Source: Pseudomonadota bacterium (GTDB lineage: Bacteria; Pseudomonadota; Gammaproteobacteria; Burkholderiales; Burkholderiaceae_E). From it: DNA of 64,000 bases. Of the stretch, positions 8,343-16,877 are shown piece after piece. The position numbers were made by a program, and so were the translations under genes. Positions within the stretch are counted from its first letter, which is position 1, and the number at the start of each line of letters is the position of its first letter. The notes under the pieces were generated by a model, which was given only the letters and a program-made list of their open reading frames with translations, was not told the origin of the DNA and made no database searches. The stretch covers positions 1 through 64,000 of the forward strand of contig JAEWGX010000098.1 in the NCBI GenBank assembly GCA_023388075.1. Direction: 5' to 3'.

Positions 8343-9053
8343 CTACCGGTCGTAGATGGCCTGGAAGCCGCCATAGATCATCCGCTGGCCGTTGAAGGGC
8401 ATCTCGCCGTCAGGCTGCATGCGCTCGTCTGCCATGATCTTCGGCCAGGCCGCGTCGCGCGTCGCCTTGTCCGGCCATTCCACCCAGGAATAGACGACGT
8501 TCTCGTCGCCCTCGGCCTTCACCGCGCGCCGGTGGTCCGTCTGCTTGCCCTCGGGCACGTCGTCGCCCCAGGCCTCGACGATGCGCGTCGCACCGTATTC
8601 CTTGAAGATGGCGGCTGCCTTCTGCGCGAGCTGCCGATACGCCTCCTTGTTGGCCCTGGGTACCGGGACCAGAAACCCGTCGATGTAGCCGCTTCCAGCG
8701 CCGGAGCGCTCGTCCACCAGCGACTCGAAGCCACCGAAGATCATGCGCATCCCGTCGTACGGCATGTCCATGTCCTTCATGCGAGGGTCTTCGCGCATCT
8801 TGCGGTTGGCGGCATCACGGGTCGCCCGGTCGGGATATTCCAGCCAACCGAATACCACCGCCTCGTCCTCCCGGGCCTGGACCGAGCCCTTGAAGTCCGT
8901 CACCTTGCCATCGGGTACGTCGTCGCCCCATCCCTCGACATGACGGGTCACGCCGAGATCCTCGAACACCGGCCCGGCCTTGCGTGCGCTGGCCAGATAG
9001 GCCTCCCGGTTCGCCTTGGGTACCGGAACCACGAATCCTTCGACATACGTCAT
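8343..9053 (-). CDS. Tandem DUF1428 protein
   Basis: A 236-residue protein with two similar DUF1428 units in a row, about residues 1-115 and 121-236. Matching pieces are YVEGFVVPVPKANREAY / YIDGFLVPVPRANKEAY, WGDDVPDGK / WGDDVPEGK and MRMIFGGFE / QRMIYGGFQ. Stand-alone DUF1428 proteins are normally about 117 residues, so this is a duplicated and fused form. DUF1428 is a small ferredoxin-like (dimeric alpha-beta barrel) family with no settled function; the fusion could mimic the usual dimer in one chain. A strong AAGGAG site precedes the ATG. It lies between the GST and VOC genes. Confidence 0.88.
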   Translation of the reverse strand: MTYVEGFVVPVPKANREAYLASARKAGPVFEDLGVTRHVEGWGDDVPDGKVTDFKGSVQAREDEAVVFGWLEYPDRATRDAANRKMREDPRMKDMDMPYDGMRMIFGGFESLVDERSGAGSGYIDGFLVPVPRANKEAYRQLAQKAAAIFKEYGATRIVEAWGDDVPEGKQTDHRRAVKAEGDENVVYSWVEWPDKATRDAAWPKIMADERMQPDGEMPFNGQRMIYGGFQAIYDR

Positions 9054-9149
9054 CCACTTCTCCTTGCTTCACCGGGGGGCCATCCCCCGATCTCTCCAGG
9101 CATTGCGCCCGTTCCAAAGAATCTGCGCCGATCCGGTCCGGGGCCGGGC

Positions 9150-9827
9150 TTACCCGGCAGCTGCCTGCCGGTCCGTGCGGAAATCGGCCAGCTGCGCAGC
9201 GAGCGCGCGCCCGAAGCCGGGTCGTGCTTCGCAGCGTTCCCGGTAGGCGGCCAGGTTCGCGTGCCGTTCGACAAGGCCCTTCCCCTCCAGGCTCCTCAGA
9301 ACCGAGGCCATCATCAGGTCGCCGACCGTGAACCGTCCCTCCAGGTACGGCTTGTCACCGAGTGCGTCGGCAAGGCGGGACAATCGCGCCGCGATCATCT
9401 CGATCACTCCCGGGCGGCGCAGCCGAGCCCATTCCTCGCCGCGGGCGAAGATGTCGATCGTCGACAACTGCATGCAAAAGGGCTCGACGCTGTTGAGCGC
9501 CGCGACCAGCCAGGCGGTCGCGCGGGCCCGGGCGGGCGTGTCCCGGGGCAGCAGGGACTCGCACTGCTCGCCGATGTGGAGCACGATCGCACCGGTCTCG
9601 AAGAGCGAGACCTGCGCATCGCGGTAGCTCGGCACTTGGCCGAACGGCTGCTCCTCCAGGTAGGCGGCCGGACGTTCTTGGGTGGCATCCAGCTTCGTCA
9701 CGGCATAGTCGATGCCGGCCTCTTCCAGCGCCCAGCGCACGCGCAGGTCGCGCACCTGCCCCCTTGCGAAGTCCGGCACCCAGTCGAATGCGCTGATCGT
9801 GACGGGGGAAGCGGGAACCACGGCCAT
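9150..9827 (-). CDS. Glutathione S-transferase family protein
   Basis: A 225-residue soluble GST. The N-terminal thioredoxin fold (about residues 8-90) contains the cis-proline motif FGQVPSYRD and the glutathione-binding turn ETGAIVLHI, where many GSTs have E-S. The C-terminal helical domain has TVGDLMMASVLRSL, matching the conserved (A/T)-x-A-D-x-x hydrophobic staple region. AAGGAG lies before the ATG. It is first in a GST-DUF1428-VOC operon and is divergent from a marR gene 102 bp away. That arrangement suggests induction by a toxic electrophile (inference). Confidence 0.9.
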   Translation of the reverse strand: MAVVPASPVTISAFDWVPDFARGQVRDLRVRWALEEAGIDYAVTKLDATQERPAAYLEEQPFGQVPSYRDAQVSLFETGAIVLHIGEQCESLLPRDTPARARATAWLVAALNSVEPFCMQLSTIDIFARGEEWARLRRPGVIEMIAARLSRLADALGDKPYLEGRFTVGDLMMASVLRSLEGKGLVERHANLAAYRERCEARPGFGRALAAQLADFRTDRQAAAG

Positions 9828-9894
9828 TCGTCTCTCCTTGGCGCCCCGGGGCGCCGCACTGCGGCGCTGCCACCAGCGCAGTGCTATACTTTAA

Positions 9895-9906
9895 GTTGAT
9901 ATCAAC
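9895..9906. promoter_or_regulatory. Perfect palindrome GTTGATATCAAC, predicted MarR operator
   Basis: A 12-bp perfect palindrome, AT-rich in a GC-rich surrounding, lies between the divergent GST operon and marR gene. Flanking bases extend the symmetry imperfectly (TAA to the left, ATA to the right). MarR-family dimers often bind TTGATATCAA-like sites. A TATACT hexamer lies 4 bases to the left. Bound protein would block both promoters, the usual logic of an autoregulated MarR. Confidence 0.65.
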
Positions 9907-9929
9907 ATACTAGCTCAAGCCCGGAAAGA

Positions 9930-10370
9930 ATGTCGAGCAAGGTGTCTTTCGGCACCACCCTGGAGGTACGCGACTCGTGCCTATGCCTGCACGTCCAGCG
10001 GGCGGCCCGAACGCTGGCGCGGCGGTTCGATCAGGCTCTCCAGCCACTGGGACTCACCAACGGCCAATTCTCGTTGCTGATGTCGCTCAACCGTCCGCTT
10101 CCGCCCGCCATCGGACAGGTCGCGAGCACGCTCGGGATGAACCGCACTACCCTCACCGCCGCGCTGAAGCCGCTCGAGCGGGAAGGGCTGGTCGCGATCG
10201 ACGTGGATCCTGACGATCGCCGCGGCCGCCGGCTGCGCCTGACCGAGGCTGGGCATGTGGCGCTGGCGCGCGCCGTCCCGATCTGGCGACGCGCGCACGC
10301 CGAGGTGGAGGCCTCGCTGGGGACGGATGGCGCCGATGCGCTTCGCTCGGCGCTGCTCGCGCTCTCCTGA
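9930..10370 (+). CDS. MarR-family transcriptional regulator
   Basis: A 146-residue winged-helix regulator. Helix-turn-helix residues are around 50-75 (IGQVASTLGMNRTTLTAAL), followed by the wing with DPDDRRGRRLRLTEAG, the classic MarR D-x-D-x-R-x pattern. It has two cysteines near the N terminus (DSCLCLH, about residues 15-17), a possible redox or thiol-sensing site. It is divergent from GST-DUF1428-VOC across a palindrome, so it is probably their repressor and its own. Ligand unknown; the cysteines and the GST make reactive electrophiles a fair guess. Confidence 0.9.
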   Translation: MSSKVSFGTTLEVRDSCLCLHVQRAARTLARRFDQALQPLGLTNGQFSLLMSLNRPLPPAIGQVASTLGMNRTTLTAALKPLEREGLVAIDVDPDDRRGRRLRLTEAGHVALARAVPIWRRAHAEVEASLGTDGADALRSALLALS

Positions 10371-10470
10371 CCGCGCCTCGCTCGCTTCGGCGCCCGGGTA
10401 CGCGGACCTTCGACAAGGTGATAGGCTAGCCGAAAAGGCGCCGATGCCTGGGCGCACGCGGAGAGATCGG

Positions 10471-10950
10471 ATGGCCATCTCGTTCACCCCAGCCTCGCTC
10501 ACCCGCACCGCGGCCATAGGCCGGTTCCGCGCGGCACTGCCCCGCGGCCTGGGTGGCGCAGTGGCGGCGCTACTTCTCGGCTGTACCTCGATGTCGCAGC
10601 CCGCGAACCCCGCAATCACCGGCACGCAGTGGCGGGTCGTGGAGTTGGACGGACAGGCGGTTCCAACTGACGTGAGGGCGACGCTCGCCATCGCCGACGA
10701 TGGGCGGGTGAGCGGCTCCGATGGCTGCAACCGGTTCGTGGGGGGACTGGTGCTCGAAGCGCACGGCAAAGTGGCGGAGTCGCCCTCGCCCGGCATCAGC
10801 ACGAAGATGGCCTGCCCCGGCGCGCGGGACGGCGTCTCGCGCCGCTACAACGCGTTGAGAGGCGAGGCCGTCGGGTGGCGTATCGAAGGCGAGACGCTCG
10901 TCATCTCCACGGTCGGCGGCCGGAGCATCACGCTGGTTCGCCCGGATTGA
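10471..10950 (+). CDS. META/HslJ-domain lipoprotein
   Basis: A 159-residue predicted lipoprotein. The signal segment ends in lipobox LLLGC with Cys38. The META (HslJ-like) domain follows from about residue 50, with GTQWRVVELDG and the family hallmark SGSDGCNRFVGG, then STKMACPG. META proteins are envelope proteins linked to heat or drug stress in other bacteria; the mechanism is unknown. The start was chosen for the GGAGA six bases upstream. An in-frame ATG at 10444 is an alternative. Its 3' end overlaps the convergent lon gene by 23 bp. Confidence 0.82.
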   Translation: MAISFTPASLTRTAAIGRFRAALPRGLGGAVAALLLGCTSMSQPANPAITGTQWRVVELDGQAVPTDVRATLAIADDGRVSGSDGCNRFVGGLVLEAHGKVAESPSPGISTKMACPGARDGVSRRYNALRGEAVGWRIEGETLVISTVGGRSITLVRPD

Positions 10951-13426
10951 CGGCGGGGCCGCTCGAGAACGCGGCCGCCATCGCATCGTCCACGGTCTCC
11001 AGCCACACGAACTCCAGGCGGCTTCGCGCATCCTCCGGAATTTCCTCCAGGTCCCGGCGATTGCGGGCCGGAAGAAGCACCCGGGTGAGGCCCGCCGCGG
11101 CGGCGGCCACTGTCTTCTCCTTGATTCCGCCCACCGGCAGCACCAGCCCCCGCAGGCTGATCTCTCCGGTCATCGCGGTATCGCTGCGCACGGTGCGGCC
11201 GGTGAGCAGCGATACCAGTGCGGTGAACATCGCCACGCCGGCGCTCGGGCCGTCCTTTGGCGTCGCGCCCGCCGGCACGTGGATGTGGATGTCGGTCTTC
11301 CCGAGCGTTTCCTCCGAGATGCCGAGAGACGCGGCCCGGTTCTTCACGATGCTGAGGGCTGCCTGCGCGCTTTCGCGCATCACGTCGCCGAGCTGTCCGG
11401 TCAGGATGAGGTTGCCCTTGCCGGCGGCCTTCGTCGCCTCGATGAAGAGGATGTCCCCACCTACCGGCGTCCAGGCAAGCCCGGTGGCGACGCCCGGCAC
11501 GCTGGTGCGCATGGCCACCTCGTTCTCGAAGCGCCGCGGCCCGAGAATCGCAGGTACGCTCTCGAGATCGATGCGGACCTCGGTAGCGCTGCCCTCGGCG
11601 ATCTGTACCGCGGCGTGGCGCAGGGCGCGGCCGATCTCCCGCTCCAGGTTGCGCACGCCCGCTTCGCGGGTGTAGCCCCTGATGATCTCCCCGAGCACGC
11701 CCTCCTCCAGCGTCACCTGCTCCGGCTTCAGCCCGTTCGCTTCGAGTTGGCGTCGCACCAGGTAGCGCTGCGCGATCTCGAGCTTCTCGTTCTCGGTGTA
11801 GCCGGCCAGCGTGATGATCTCCATCCGGTCGCGCAGCGGGCCAGGGATGGTGTCTAGCATGTTGGCCGTGGCGATGAACACGACGCGCGAGAGATCGAAG
11901 GGCACGCCCAGATAGTTGTCCCTGAACGTTCCGTTCTGCTCGGGATCGAGCACCTCCAGCATCGCGGCCGATGGATCGCCCTGGATCCCGCTGCCCATCT
12001 TGTCGATCTCGTCCAGCATCATCACGCAGTCGCGGGACTTTGCCTTGCGGATGGCCTGGATGATGTTGCCGGGCATGGCTCCGATGTAGGTGCGACGGTG
12101 GCCGCGGATCTCCGCTTCGTCATGCACGCCGCCGAGGCTCACTCGGGTGAACGGGCGGTCCATCGCCCGGGCGATCGACTGGCCGAGCGAGGTCTTGCCG
12201 ACTCCCGGGGGGCCGACGAAGCAGAGGATCGGCGCCTTGCCCTGTGGGGCCAGCTTGCGGATCGCGAGGTACTCGACGATACGCCGCTTGATCTTGTCGA
12301 GCCCGTAGTGATCCTCGTCGAGGATGCGGCGAGCCTCGGCGATGTCGATGGTCCGCTCCTCGGGCAGGCCCCAGGGCAGCTCGATCAGCCAGTCGAGGTA
12401 GGTGCGCACCATGCCCGCCTCGGCTGCCGCTTCGGGCATCCGCTCGTAGCGGCGCAGCTCCTTGCGGGCGACTTCCTCGACCTCGGCCGGCATGCCTGAT
12501 TTGGTGATCGCCTCGGCAAGCTCCGCGGCCTCCTGGTTCTTGCCTTCGCCCTCGCCGAGCTGACGCTGGATGGCCGCCATCTGCTCGCGAAGGATCGCCT
12601 CGCGCTGGCGCTCGTCGAGCGACGCCTTCGTCTGCCGGCCGATCTCGCGGGTGAGCCGCAGGACCTCGATGCGCCGCGCAAGCAGGCGCATCACCTTGTC
12701 CATCCGCGCAACGACGTCGACCGTCTCCAGCAGGGCCTGTTTCTCCTCGGCCGAGATGTCGATGTAGGCGGCGACCAGGTCGGCCAACGCGCCGGACGCG
12801 GTGGTGGTCTGTACCGCGGCAACCAGCTCCTGCGGAACCTGGGGCAGCAGCTCGAGCGCCTCCAGCGCCTGCTGGCGCAGGTGAAGCGTCATCGCTTCGA
12901 CCTCCGCACTGCGGGTCTCGGGTTGCGGGATCGGCCGAACGCGTGCCGCGATGAACGGGCGCTCCTGCAGGAACTCGGTCACCGTGAAGCGCTGCTCGCC
13001 CTGCAGGATCACGTGATGGGTGCCGTCGGGTCCGTTGACGTAGCGCAGGATATTCGCCACGGTGCCGGTACGATGCAGGTCCGCCGGGGTCGGCTCCGCC
13101 ACGTCCGCGTCGCGCTGCATCAGGACGCCGACCGGCCGCTCCTCCCGCAGCGCCTGCTGCGCGGCGAGGATCGTGCGCTCGCGGCCGGCGACGATCGGAA
13201 AGACCGTGCCGGGAAAAAGCACGGTGTTGCGCACCGGCAGGATGATGAGCGCGTCCGAGGGAAGCTGGGTACCCTCGCCCGCGTCCTGGCTACCCGGCGC
13301 GGCCGGCCCCGGTTCGCTGGCGCCGGATCGCCGAGGCGAGGGTGAGTCGGCCTGGCCGGACTCGGCCATCCGCTCCGGATTCGCGGGGCGGCCGGCAAGG
13401 CGGGCCGGATCGTCGGCTGCGGGCAT
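10928..13426 (-). CDS. lon: ATP-dependent Lon protease
   Basis: An 832-residue LonA protease. It has an N-terminal LON substrate-binding domain (about 45-250), the AAA+ module with Walker A GPPGVGKTS and Walker B VMMLDEIDKM, then the protease domain with the catalytic serine in KDGPSAGVAM (near residue 727) and the partner lysine in GGIKEK. The first 45 residues are a Pro/Ser/Gly-rich tail not seen in classical Lon. The start at MPAADDPARL is favoured over an ATG 21 bases upstream because AAGGAG sits just before it. It follows hsp20 by 27 bp; such hsp20-lon pairs usually serve heat-stress proteostasis and are often second lon copies. Whether another lon exists cannot be seen here. Confidence 0.95.
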   Translation of the reverse strand: MPAADDPARLAGRPANPERMAESGQADSPSPRRSGASEPGPAAPGSQDAGEGTQLPSDALIILPVRNTVLFPGTVFPIVAGRERTILAAQQALREERPVGVLMQRDADVAEPTPADLHRTGTVANILRYVNGPDGTHHVILQGEQRFTVTEFLQERPFIAARVRPIPQPETRSAEVEAMTLHLRQQALEALELLPQVPQELVAAVQTTTASGALADLVAAYIDISAEEKQALLETVDVVARMDKVMRLLARRIEVLRLTREIGRQTKASLDERQREAILREQMAAIQRQLGEGEGKNQEAAELAEAITKSGMPAEVEEVARKELRRYERMPEAAAEAGMVRTYLDWLIELPWGLPEERTIDIAEARRILDEDHYGLDKIKRRIVEYLAIRKLAPQGKAPILCFVGPPGVGKTSLGQSIARAMDRPFTRVSLGGVHDEAEIRGHRRTYIGAMPGNIIQAIRKAKSRDCVMMLDEIDKMGSGIQGDPSAAMLEVLDPEQNGTFRDNYLGVPFDLSRVVFIATANMLDTIPGPLRDRMEIITLAGYTENEKLEIAQRYLVRRQLEANGLKPEQVTLEEGVLGEIIRGYTREAGVRNLEREIGRALRHAAVQIAEGSATEVRIDLESVPAILGPRRFENEVAMRTSVPGVATGLAWTPVGGDILFIEATKAAGKGNLILTGQLGDVMRESAQAALSIVKNRAASLGISEETLGKTDIHIHVPAGATPKDGPSAGVAMFTALVSLLTGRTVRSDTAMTGEISLRGLVLPVGGIKEKTVAAAAAGLTRVLLPARNRRDLEEIPEDARSRLEFVWLETVDDAMAAAFSSGPAVNPGEPA

Positions 13427-13453
13427 CGGGTCTCCTTCTGGAAGCACGTGTGA

Positions 13454-13858
13454 CTAGCCGGCCTTGAGCAGGCTCAATACCAGGCAGCCGTTGGCGGCGC
13501 TGCGATGGACCGCGCTGTAGCGGCCCGGCGGCAACGCGACGCGGCGGGCGAATCGCCCCTGAGGCAGCTCGAGGCGGTGGATGACGGCGGTGCGCAGCTC
13601 CGGCGGCAGAATCCGGCGGCCGGTGACCACCAGCGCGCCATCCTCGATCGCCACGTCGACGCGGTCGGCATCCACCCCGGGCAGCGCCATCAGGACGAGC
13701 ACCGCGTCTTCGAGCTCCAGCACGTCCACCGGCGGCTCCCATGCGGCCTCGCGCTGGGCCGAGCGGGGCTGGAAAAACTGACGGTGCAACTGCTCGGCGC
13801 GCGTCAGCATCGCGATCGCTTCCGACCACATCCAGTCCTGAGGGTCATCCCGCCTCAT
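13454..13858 (-). CDS. Small heat-shock protein, Hsp20/alpha-crystallin family
   Basis: A 134-residue chaperone. The alpha-crystallin domain runs from about residue 40 (EPPVDVLELEDAVLVLMALP) to the end, with the closing A-x-NGCLVLSL motif. It stops directly after this motif and lacks the C-terminal I-x-I/V tail that most Hsp20 proteins use to form large oligomers, so it may stay small. GGAGA lies seven bases before the chosen ATG; a longer in-frame reading from 14107 would add 83 implausible residues. It is the first gene of the hsp20-lon pair and would hold unfolded proteins that Lon may degrade (inference). Confidence 0.85.
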   Translation of the reverse strand: MRRDDPQDWMWSEAIAMLTRAEQLHRQFFQPRSAQREAAWEPPVDVLELEDAVLVLMALPGVDADRVDVAIEDGALVVTGRRILPPELRTAVIHRLELPQGRFARRVALPPGRYSAVHRSAANGCLVLSLLKAG

Positions 13859-14144
13859 AACGTCTCCGGGGATGGCGCCACGGGCGCCGTTGCAGGGCAG
13901 CCGCATCGACGCGGCCGTCGTCGCGTGGAAGCGGCCCCCGACGGCGGCCACTGGCTTCCAACCCGGATATCCTAGCGCCGGCGCCGGTCCCGCGTCCAAC
14001 CATGCCCCCGCGCGATGAGCGTATCGGCTCAGGCGCACGCGGCGTACGCACTGCTCGCATCGCCGCGAATCGCCCGCAGGCCGCCTGGCAGGAACGAACC
14101 TTGCCATCTGCTGCGATCACCCACCAGGAGAGCGGGAGAAGGCG

Positions 14145-15053
14145 ATGAAGACGGAGCAAGGCGAACGGACCGGGACGCGCGTCGACGCGGGACGACAGGA
14201 AGGCGCGAGGTCCGGCGAAGAGGTGCTCGACGAGTCGCTGCACGAGACCTTTCCGGCGAGCGATCCGATCGCGTCGTCAGCAGCGGAGGACGACGCTTCG
14301 CTGGGCTCCAGCTTCAGCAGGACCCGCGACCCTGCGTTGGCGGACCGTGCCCGCGGCGTGGATCGCGGTCCGATTCAGTTCCCCACCAGCGACGACGGGC
14401 GCTGGGGCAGCGACCGATCCGGCCGCTCCGGACATTCGCGATGGAGCCTGCGGGAGGCGTCGTCGCGGGTGGGAGAGGCCGTGTCGAGGCTCTCGCCCAC
14501 CATCACCAACATGATCCGCATGGACCACACCCACGTGGTCGCCACCTGGCACCAGTACGAGGCCGATGCCTCGCCCGGGGCGAAGCGGGCCATCGCCAAC
14601 ACCATCGGCCTTGCGCTGGAGGTCCACGCGCAACTGGAGGAAGAGATCTTCTATCCGGCTTTGCGCGAGCTCGACGTGGACATGAAGGTGCTGGACAAGA
14701 GCGAGCCCGAGCACGACGAGATGCGACGGATGATCGCGGAGCTCGACGATCTGGATCCGCACGACCAGGCCTTCGACGAGGCGCTGGCCGCCTTGATGCG
14801 CGATGTCATGCACCACGTGGCCGACGAGGAGTCGGTCCTGCTTCCGGCCGCCGAGCGCATGCTCGGCCCTCAGCGTCTGTCGGAGCTGGGCGCCCGGATG
14901 ACACGGCGGCGGATGCAGCTGATCGGCCCCCGAACCGGCGAGCTGGTACGGAACCACGCGCGGGTATTTCCGGCGAGCACCGTCCTGCTGACGGTGGCGG
15001 CGGCGACTGCGGGACTGATGCTGGTTCGTTCGCTTCGGCACCGCGCCGCCTGA
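14145..15053 (+). CDS. Hemerythrin HHE-domain protein with C-terminal membrane anchor
   Basis: A 302-residue protein. The N terminus has the short motif ESLHETFPASDPI seen in several stress proteins. The hemerythrin-like four-helix bundle covers about residues 120-250, with di-iron ligand candidates in MDHTHVVATWH, VHAQLEEEIFYP, EPEHDEM and MHHVADEESVLLP. A hydrophobic segment (VLLTVAAATAGLMLV) ends in basic residues at the C terminus, so it is probably tail-anchored in the membrane with the iron domain in the cytoplasm. HHE proteins bind O2, NO or peroxide or store iron; which applies here is not evident. It is divergent from hsp20-lon. Confidence 0.85.
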   Translation: MKTEQGERTGTRVDAGRQEGARSGEEVLDESLHETFPASDPIASSAAEDDASLGSSFSRTRDPALADRARGVDRGPIQFPTSDDGRWGSDRSGRSGHSRWSLREASSRVGEAVSRLSPTITNMIRMDHTHVVATWHQYEADASPGAKRAIANTIGLALEVHAQLEEEIFYPALRELDVDMKVLDKSEPEHDEMRRMIAELDDLDPHDQAFDEALAALMRDVMHHVADEESVLLPAAERMLGPQRLSELGARMTRRRMQLIGPRTGELVRNHARVFPASTVLLTVAAATAGLMLVRSLRHRAA

Positions 15054-15060
15054 GGCTGCG

Positions 15061-15081
15061 CGCCGGTCCGCCCGACCGGCG
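15061..15081. terminator. Hairpin between convergent genes, possible bidirectional terminator
   Basis: CGCCGGTC and GACCGGCG form a perfect 8-bp stem around a 5-base loop in the 44-bp gap between the hemerythrin gene and the convergent hydrolase. There is no U-run, so intrinsic termination is a suggestion based on position and stem strength. Confidence 0.4.
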
Positions 15082-15097
15082 CCACCCAGGCGGGCGC

Positions 15098-15808
15098 CTA
15101 CGCGGTGGCCGACACGCCGTCGCGCCGTGGCCGGCGCATCCAGTCGGCCATCGCGTCGAGCAACTCCTCGATCACCGCGCCGTCGCCGCGGGGACTGCGG
15201 GCCGGGACGTGAAACCCATGGTCCGCGTTCTCCACCATTCGCAAGTCGATCGGCCCGCGATGGGCCCCGACCACCTGCCGGATCAGCCCGGCGTCTGCCA
15301 AGGCGTCCCGGGTACCCTGGAGCAGCAACATCGGCAGGCGGATCGCCGCGAGGTGCTCCGCGCGCGCCATCGACGGCTTGCCGGCGGGGTGCAGGGGGAA
15401 GCCCACCAGCACCAGGCCGCCCACGCCGGGAAGCGGCTCGGCCGCCTGCGCCTGCGTGGTCATGCGACCGCCGAAGGACTTGCCCCCCGCGAAGAGCGGT
15501 AGCGTCCCGGCCAGCTCCCGAGCCGCGGCTGCCGCTGCCCGGACCGCGGCGTGGGCGACCGCCGGAGAGTCCGGCCGGCGCGACCCTCGCTCCATGTACG
15601 GGAACTGGAAGCGAAGCACCGCGATGCCGCGCTCCGCCAGCCCGGCCGCCAGCGCACTCAGGAACGCGTGCGTCATTCCGGCGCCCGCCCCGTGCGCGAG
15701 GACGTACCAGGCGTCGCTGCGCGGCGGCTCGTCGATCAGGGCGCTCACCGTGGTTCCGTCGCCAAGCGTGACGACGTGAGGCACCGGCGTGACGGAGCTA
15801 CCTCGCAT
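15098..15808 (-). CDS. Alpha/beta-hydrolase (dienelactone hydrolase-like)
   Basis: A 236-residue serine hydrolase of the COG3571/KAT11-like group. The N-terminal strand motif WYVLAHGAGAGM provides the oxyanion turn. The nucleophile is the Ser of GGKSFGGR, the acid is probably the Asp in LQGTRDAL and the base the His in NADHGFH, so the triad looks complete. The start MRGSSVTPVP overlaps the end of the upstream DUF2145 gene by 11 bp, suggesting co-translation. The natural substrate is unknown. Confidence 0.83.
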   Translation of the reverse strand: MRGSSVTPVPHVVTLGDGTTVSALIDEPPRSDAWYVLAHGAGAGMTHAFLSALAAGLAERGIAVLRFQFPYMERGSRRPDSPAVAHAAVRAAAAAARELAGTLPLFAGGKSFGGRMTTQAQAAEPLPGVGGLVLVGFPLHPAGKPSMARAEHLAAIRLPMLLLQGTRDALADAGLIRQVVGAHRGPIDLRMVENADHGFHVPARSPRGDGAVIEELLDAMADWMRRPRRDGVSATA

Positions 15809-16877
15809 GCCCGTCCAGCCGGACGACTTCATCGCCTGCTTCCGGCAGGCAGCCGTCGGGAATCGGTCGCCAGCCCGAGCGGATGACCACCCGGCTGCCG
15901 TCATGGCAGAACTCCACGCGTCGGGCCTGGGGTAGCCGATCGCGCACGAAGTCCTCGATCGCCTCCGGCATGCTGATCTGGAATGCCATCCCGTAGCGGG
16001 CATCCGGCGGGTGATCGTCCAGGTGCACCAGCGGCATGAACGGCGCGGCAAACTTCACCCAATGCGAATCCACCACGACCTCCGACGGCCGGTAGTCCGC
16101 ATCCGCCAGCCAGGCCTGGGCGCGGGCGCGCAGATCCGCGCCGTCGGACAGCTCGCCCCAGGCCGTGGCCAGAAGCTCCACCACCCACTGATTGCAGTTC
16201 TGGTAGCGCACGCTGAAGGGATAGGCGTTGGCGCTGTAGCTCGAGGCGAGCAGGCGCAGCGCGAGACGATCGTCCAGTGCGGCGCGCCGCACGGCCATGG
16301 CCGGCTCGTCCGGCAAGAGGACCACCGAGACGTGGCCGATCCGCGGCTCGTCCGTGTTCATCAGGAAGCCGCCGATGCCCTGCTCGTAGAGCTGGGGGCG
16401 ACGCTCGTCGCAGGCATAGTAGAGCTGGCGTACCGACCATGGCACGCCGCCCCCGTCGCGTACCGCGAGGCCACTGTGGGAGAAGCGCACGTCGAAGCGG
16501 TCGAGATCGATTCCGGTTCGGGAGATCAGGGCGGCTTCGGCACCGGAGTCCTCCAGCCGGGTGCGCACGACAGCGGCGAAACGCAGGAGGCGATCCTGCT
16601 GGGTGGCGTCCTGGACCTTGGGTGGGTCACAGAACCGCGCCGAGAGCGACACGGGCGATAGCGTCCAGGCACGCTCCGCTGGAGGCGCCTTCCCCGGAGT
16701 CGCCTTACCGGGAGGCGAAGATGCGCAGCCGGCCAGCAGCAAGGCGCCGAGAAGGAGCACGACGTCGCGGGCACCGCCGCCGTACCGGTCACGGCGCCGG
16801 CGCCCCCTTCCGCGTCCGCCGTGGCCCGGAGGCCCGCTCAGTTGGCGATGACCCGGGTTTCCAGGTCGCGATGCCAC
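15798..16877 (-). CDS. DUF2145 family predicted lipoprotein
   Basis: Up to 359 residues. After an Arg/Gly-rich lead come LLLGALLLAGC, a lipobox, and then the DUF2145 domain: FSHSGLAVRDGGGVPWSVRQ, LYYACDE, LYEQGIGGF and NQWVVELLA. Conserved His, Cys and Asn-Gln residues recall papain-like/NlpC amidase folds, but the function is unproven. The start is unresolved: the ATG at 16877 overlaps the upstream gene by 40 bp, while a GTG at 16760 would give a signal lacking a basic n-region. It sits with the Ser-rich protein gene upstream, a pairing I recall from other betaproteobacteria. Confidence 0.8.
   Translation of the reverse strand: MASRPGNPGHRQLSGPPGHGGRGRGRRRRDRYGGGARDVVLLLGALLLAGCASSPPGKATPGKAPPAERAWTLSPVSLSARFCDPPKVQDATQQDRLLRFAAVVRTRLEDSGAEAALISRTGIDLDRFDVRFSHSGLAVRDGGGVPWSVRQLYYACDERRPQLYEQGIGGFLMNTDEPRIGHVSVVLLPDEPAMAVRRAALDDRLALRLLASSYSANAYPFSVRYQNCNQWVVELLATAWGELSDGADLRARAQAWLADADYRPSEVVVDSHWVKFAAPFMPLVHLDDHPPDARYGMAFQISMPEAIEDFVRDRLPQARRVEFCHDGSRVVIRSGWRPIPDGCLPEAGDEVVRLDGHAR

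Noticed and set aside
9895..9906. The GTTGATATCAAC palindrome as an FNR site.
   Set aside because: FNR needs TTGAT and ATCAA separated by four bases. Here the half-sites overlap, and a MarR gene is directly adjacent.
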